Position numbers and translations under genes: made by a program. Shown here piece by piece: positions 14,503 through 17,463 of a stretch of DNA of 17,463 nucleotides. The DNA is from a bacterium (GTDB taxonomy: Bacteria > Zixibacteria > MSB-5A5 > GN15 > FEB-12). The stretch is taken from the NCBI GenBank assembly GCA_030619425.1, contig JAUXBJ010000003.1:1-17463 (forward strand), given 5' to 3'. The notes beneath the pieces are model-generated. The model was not told the origin of the DNA, did not search any database, and worked only from the letters and a program-made list of their open reading frames with translations. Numbering within the stretch: the stretch's first letter is position 1; every line of letters starts with the position of its first letter.

Positions 14503-15933
14503 CTAAACCACATTCATCGCCACGCCCCCGCCACCAATGCTGCCACGACACATCGCCCGGTACCTGTACGCTGCCTCGACAAACGCGGGCGCCCAGCCAG
14601 GCACGCCATCGGCATGAAGGTGGGTATAACAAGCCATCACGGATTTGTAAACAAGACCGTCGCGAGCCTTGCTCAAACCGACGCCGCGGCGTACCCTCAT
14701 GCAACCATCTATAGGCGTGTCCGCAACGGGACCGGTGTAATGAAACTCGTGCCCGCGCAGCACTGTCCCAACCTCCAGGAACGGATTGGGCCGGTCCACC
14801 TCCACCTCAACATATCCGTGACCTACCGGGCGCTGATGCATCTTCAGGTCGATATCGAACAGCGCAGCCAATGGGTACGAACAACCGTCCCGAGATATCA
14901 GAGAACGACACAGATAGATAAGACCACCACATTCGGCGTAGATGGGCAATCCGTCCTCAGCCGCCTGCTTGACTGAAATCATCATGGCACGATTGGCCAC
15001 CAGCCGCTCCACCTGAGTCTCAGGGAAGCCGCCGCCGATGTACAGACCATCGATATCGTCAGGCAGCGAGGCATCGTCGATCGCGGAAAGCGGCACCAAC
15101 TCGGCGCCGTTAGCCTTGAGCGCCTCGAGATTCTCCGGATAATAAAATGTGAAGACGGCGTCTTTGAAAAAGGCGATCCGCGTCCGGCGCTGCACCGGTT
15201 CGACAGAATCGATCGATACTTCATCCATCGGTGCTGCCTTCTCGGCGATTGCGATCAACTGCTCCATGTCCAGATGACGTGTAGCGATCTCGGTCAGTCG
15301 CGCCATGAGTTCATCCATTGATCCAAACTCGGCCGGCGTGACCAGACCCAAATGGCGCCCCGGGATCACACTCTCATCGGTTCCGAGTTTTGGAATCGCA
15401 CCCACCACGGGCAAGCTGCAGTATTGCTCAATTGCTCCCCGTATCACCGCCTCATGGCGTGATCCGGCGATCCGGTTAAGGACCACACCGGCGATATTCA
15501 GCGACGAGTCGAACGACTGACAACCCTTTATGAGAGCCGCCAAGGTTCGCGTGGTCTTGGTGGCGTTTACAACAAGCACTACCGGCGTGTCCAAAAGACG
15601 AGCCAGAGCCGCGCTGCTGTGCGTACCCTCAACGTCCATGCCATCGAATAATCCACGATTTCCCTCGATAACAGCCACCCCGGCACTCTGAGCCTGGGCG
15701 ACAAATCGCCGCCGAACAGTATCGCGCGGCGCCATATAAGTGTCGAGGTTGCGGCAGTTCGACTCGGCGACAGCACTGAGCCAGGCGGCGTCAATGTAGT
15801 CGGGACCCTTCTTGAAAGCGGAAACAGACCGCCCCCTTTGCCTCAAACCTGCCAAGAGGCTGAGGCTGACCACGGTCTTTCCTGAGTCGCCGGACAAGCC
15901 GGCGACCATCAATCGCGGAATGCGGAGACCCAT
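14503..15933 (-). CDS. dsrN: DsrN, cobyrinic acid a,c-diamide synthase-like siroheme amidase
   Basis: A 476-residue CobB/CbiA-type amidotransferase. The ATP-binding domain starts with GLSGDSGKT (12-20) and FKKGPDYIDAAW (40-51), and contains EGNRGLFDGMD (90-100). The C-terminal glutamine amidotransferase-like domain has GLYIGGGFPE (296-305) and the nucleophile C335 in YAECGGLIYL. In the dsr context this enzyme, named DsrN, is thought to amidate siroheme to siroamide, the prosthetic group found in some DsrAB. No cobalamin genes surround it, which supports the DsrN reading over a B12 role. It begins 25 bases after dsrD with no good ribosome binding site, so translation may be coupled. About 180 bases separate it from dsrL. 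Confidence 0.93.
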   Translation of the reverse strand: MGLRIPRLMVAGLSGDSGKTVVSLSLLAGLRQRGRSVSAFKKGPDYIDAAWLSAVAESNCRNLDTYMAPRDTVRRRFVAQAQSAGVAVIEGNRGLFDGMDVEGTHSSAALARLLDTPVVLVVNATKTTRTLAALIKGCQSFDSSLNIAGVVLNRIAGSRHEAVIRGAIEQYCSLPVVGAIPKLGTDESVIPGRHLGLVTPAEFGSMDELMARLTEIATRHLDMEQLIAIAEKAAPMDEVSIDSVEPVQRRTRIAFFKDAVFTFYYPENLEALKANGAELVPLSAIDDASLPDDIDGLYIGGGFPETQVERLVANRAMMISVKQAAEDGLPIYAECGGLIYLCRSLISRDGCSYPLAALFDIDLKMHQRPVGHGYVEVEVDRPNPFLEVGTVLRGHEFHYTGPVADTPIDGCMRVRRGVGLSKARDGLVYKSVMACYTHLHADGVPGWAPAFVEAAYRYRAMCRGSIGGGGVAMNVV

Positions 15934-15958
15934 CTATCGAATTCGGTGCGCTTGAGTA

Positions 15959-16204
15959 TTAGTCGTTGGCCGCACCCTCTTTGTGAGGAATCTCCAGGAA
16001 GCTCCCGCCGAAATAAGTGTAGACGCATCGACCACTGTTGACCAGCAGCTTGATGGCCTCTTTGCAGAGCTTCTTGTCCACTTCGTCGCCGTAGACCTCT
16101 TTCATTGCCTTGATCAAATCGCCTGGCTTAAGCTTCTTGAGTCCAAAGCTGTCCTTGACCAGAGCAAACATGGCATCGGCTACTTCTTCTGCTGTCTTAG
16201 CCAC
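15959..16204 (-). CDS. dsrD: DsrD, allosteric activator of DsrAB
   Basis: An 81-residue winged-helix protein, a normal length for the family. The start is GTG at 16204 with AGAGGTG about six bases upstream, overlapping the end of dsrB 11 bases away. The C-terminal wing contains CVYTYFGGSFLEIPHKEG (60-77), a hallmark of DsrD; the N-terminal helices are lysine-rich (LKKLKPGDLIKAMKEVYG). DsrD lacks catalytic residues and was shown in a sulfate reducer to speed sulfite reduction by DsrAB. It is absent from most sulfur oxidisers, so its presence is the best single marker here for the reductive direction. Confidence 0.95.
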   Translation of the reverse strand: MAKTAEEVADAMFALVKDSFGLKKLKPGDLIKAMKEVYGDEVDKKLCKEAIKLLVNSGRCVYTYFGGSFLEIPHKEGAAND

Positions 16205-16215
16205 TTTGGCACCTC

Positions 16216-17295
16216 TTAAAAGGTCAGATGTGTTGACCGCTTATACGTCAATCCGGCATGTTTGAAATCGTCAATGTGTTCCTTCTGGAACTCGATACCG
16301 GACATCCTGAAGAATTTGGGCCAGCCGATGCGGTTAATCCACTCACCCATACGTTCGTACTTGTTCGCATTAGACGCCCACAACTCAACCAGACCCCTGA
16401 CGGCCTGGGTTACCTCCGGCCAACGAGGCGGGTTGTTCGGTATGAACGGAATCGCCAGCTTGGAGAACGTCGGCTCCGCACGCGCGTTGCACACCTTACC
16501 GCCGATCCAGATGGAGACCCCGTCGTTGAGCGCGTCCGCCATCGGCATGGCCGGACACACGGTGAAGCAGTTGGCGCAGTACATGCAGCGTTCCTCGATC
16601 ACTTCCACCGAGGCACGACCATCAACTGTCGCCGGACGAATGGCCGCGGTCGGACACGATGCGCTCACGCTGGGGATCTCACACATGGCCTTGACCCTGG
16701 TGTGATCGGTTCTCGGCGGACGACGGTGGATGCCAAGAATGGCGATATCCGAGCAGTGCACAGCGCCACACATGTTCAGACAGCAGGCCAGGGCGATACG
16801 CAGTTTGCCCGGCAGCTTCATGTTCTCAAAGTACTCCGACAAATCGTCCATGACCGCCTTGACGATACCGGACGCGTCGGTGGCCGCCGAGTGGCAATGC
16901 ACCCAACCCTGAGTGTGAACGATACTGGTAATGGAGTTCCCCATGCCGCCGATCGGATGACCGAGCTTCTTCAGGTCGGCAACCAGCGGCTCGATGTTCT
17001 CATGCTTGGTCAGCAGGAACTCGACATTGTGACGGCTGGTGAAGCGCAGGTAACCGTCGCAGTACTTATCGGCCAGATCGCAATAGTCCCGAATCTTGTC
17101 GATGCAGACCAGGCGCGGTGAGGCTGCCCGGATGGTGAAAAGCTTGTCACCTGTCTCCGAAACATGGACCATGATGCCCGGTTTCAGAATCTCGTGATAT
17201 TTCCACTTGCCGTAGTTTTCCTTGATGATCGGCGGTAAGAACTGTTCGTAATGAGGCGGTCCAAAGTCGGTCCGTCTTTCTTGTACGTCAGCCAT
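16216..17295 (-). CDS. dsrB: DsrB, dissimilatory sulfite reductase beta subunit
   Basis: Encodes 359 residues from the ATG at 17295, with GAGG six bases upstream; a longer frame by five codons is less likely. DsrB forms the catalytic alpha2beta2 sulfite reductase and carries the siroheme-[4Fe-4S] ligands: C134 (GWVHCHSA), the pair C171-C172 and C176 ([20 protein letters not shown]). The inserted ferredoxin domain has C205, C214 ([11 protein letters not shown]) and [12 protein letters not shown] with C237/240/243/247. [11 protein letters not shown] follows, another conserved stretch. It starts 53 bases after dsrA, an ordinary dsrAB gap. All ligands needed for an active enzyme appear present. 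Sequence alone does not give the direction of reaction; dsrD next door suggests reduction. Confidence 0.98.
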   Translation of the reverse strand: MADVQERRTDFGPPHYEQFLPPIIKENYGKWKYHEILKPGIMVHVSETGDKLFTIRAASPRLVCIDKIRDYCDLADKYCDGYLRFTSRHNVEFLLTKHENIEPLVADLKKLGHPIGGMGNSITSIVHTQGWVHCHSAATDASGIVKAVMDDLSEYFENMKLPGKLRIALACCLNMCGAVHCSDIAILGIHRRPPRTDHTRVKAMCEIPSVSASCPTAAIRPATVDGRASVEVIEERCMYCANCFTVCPAMPMADALNDGVSIWIGGKVCNARAEPTFSKLAIPFIPNNPPRWPEVTQAVRGLVELWASNANKYERMGEWINRIGWPKFFRMSGIEFQKEHIDDFKHAGLTYKRSTHLTF

Positions 17296-17348
17296 GCTAT
17301 ACCTCAACAATTAAGTCGTTATATTCTTCCAGCATTCCAGAGGGCTGA

Positions 17349-17463
17349 TTAACCCTCTTCTTCCTCGTCCTCGTCTCCTTCTTCGAAGTAATCTTCGTAG
17401 AAGACATAAGGATTCTCGCGCGGATGCGCCACCATCTCAGCCACCGGCTCCAGACCAATAGCA
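17349..17463 (-). CDS. dsrA: DsrA, dissimilatory sulfite reductase alpha subunit, C-terminal fragment
   Basis: Only the last 37 codons are inside the window; the stop TAA is at 17349-17351 and the gene continues past the right edge. The visible peptide begins AIGLEPVAEMVAHPRENPYV, which matches the C-terminal region of DsrA (HPRENPY). It ends in a strongly acidic tail, YEDYFEEGDEDEEEEG, with twelve acidic residues in the last sixteen. DsrA pairs with DsrB; the catalytic siroheme sites are shared between the two subunits. The stop lies in a small inverted repeat (AGAGGG and CCCTCT). Confidence 0.9.
   Translation of the reverse strand, partial: AIGLEPVAEMVAHPRENPYVFYEDYFEEGDEDEEEEG

Noticed and set aside
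14503..15933. Cobalamin pathway CobB/CbiA
   Set aside because: The fold matches, but no other cobalamin genes or cobalamin riboswitch are seen and it lies between dsrD and dsrL, so DsrN is the better name.
16258..17121. 287-codon plus-strand open frame across dsrB
   Set aside because: It is antisense to a clear DsrB, has no recognisable domain and no ribosome binding site; its length follows from the codon bias of dsrB.
1..17463. tRNA, rRNA or insertion sequences
   Set aside because: I saw no tRNA-like clover pattern, rRNA motif or transposase in any frame; gene packing leaves little room for them.

Overview
This window is almost entirely a dissimilatory sulfite reductase (dsr) locus. On the minus strand, from right to left, it reads dsrA (3' end only), dsrB, dsrD, dsrN, dsrL, dsrC, then an RsbRD-like gene, dsrM, dsrK, dsrJ, dsrO, dsrP, then a CoA-disulfide-reductase/rhodanese-type flavoprotein, hemA, a precorrin-2 dehydrogenase gene and a cobA-hemD fusion. 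The last three genes, with dsrN, supply the siroheme (or siroheme amide) of DsrAB. At the far left, on the plus strand, are the 3' end of a QmoC/HdrE-like membrane subunit and a small ferritin-like gene. They converge on the dsr/siroheme block, with two hairpins between them.

The gene set points to an anaerobic, sulfite- or sulfate-respiring bacterium outside the best-studied models. DsrD, a full DsrMKJOP complex, DsrC with both C-terminal cysteines and a QmoC-like gene nearby suggest the reductive direction, and no dsrEFH is present here. Yet the locus also encodes DsrL, best known from sulfur oxidisers, with features suggesting an NADP(H)-type enzyme. DsrL together with DsrD is known from some uncultured phyla and sulfur reducers or disproportionators. 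I cannot assign the phylum from sequence alone; a candidate phylum such as Zixibacteria is only a guess.

Layout: 1-905 plus-strand genes; 906-1026 convergent hairpins; 1027-4488 tetrapyrrole genes; 4493-6220 flavoprotein-rhodanese; 6322-11310 dsrP-O-J-K-M; 11333-11893 RsbRD-like gene; 11894-12232 intergenic region with a likely terminator, a tandem hairpin repeat and a candidate promoter; 12233-14324 dsrC and dsrL; 14325-14502 candidate promoter region; 14503-17463 dsrN, dsrD, dsrB and dsrA.

How they work together: DsrAB reduces sulfite, with DsrD as activator and siroheme made by HemA, CobA-HemD, the dehydrogenase and DsrN. Sulfur leaves on DsrC as a trisulfide. DsrMKJOP links DsrC to the membrane quinone pool. 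DsrL may pass NAD(P)H electrons directly to DsrAB. The flavoprotein-rhodanese may handle persulfide or polysulfide sulfur. Most gaps are short or overlapping, so the genes probably form two or three long transcripts.
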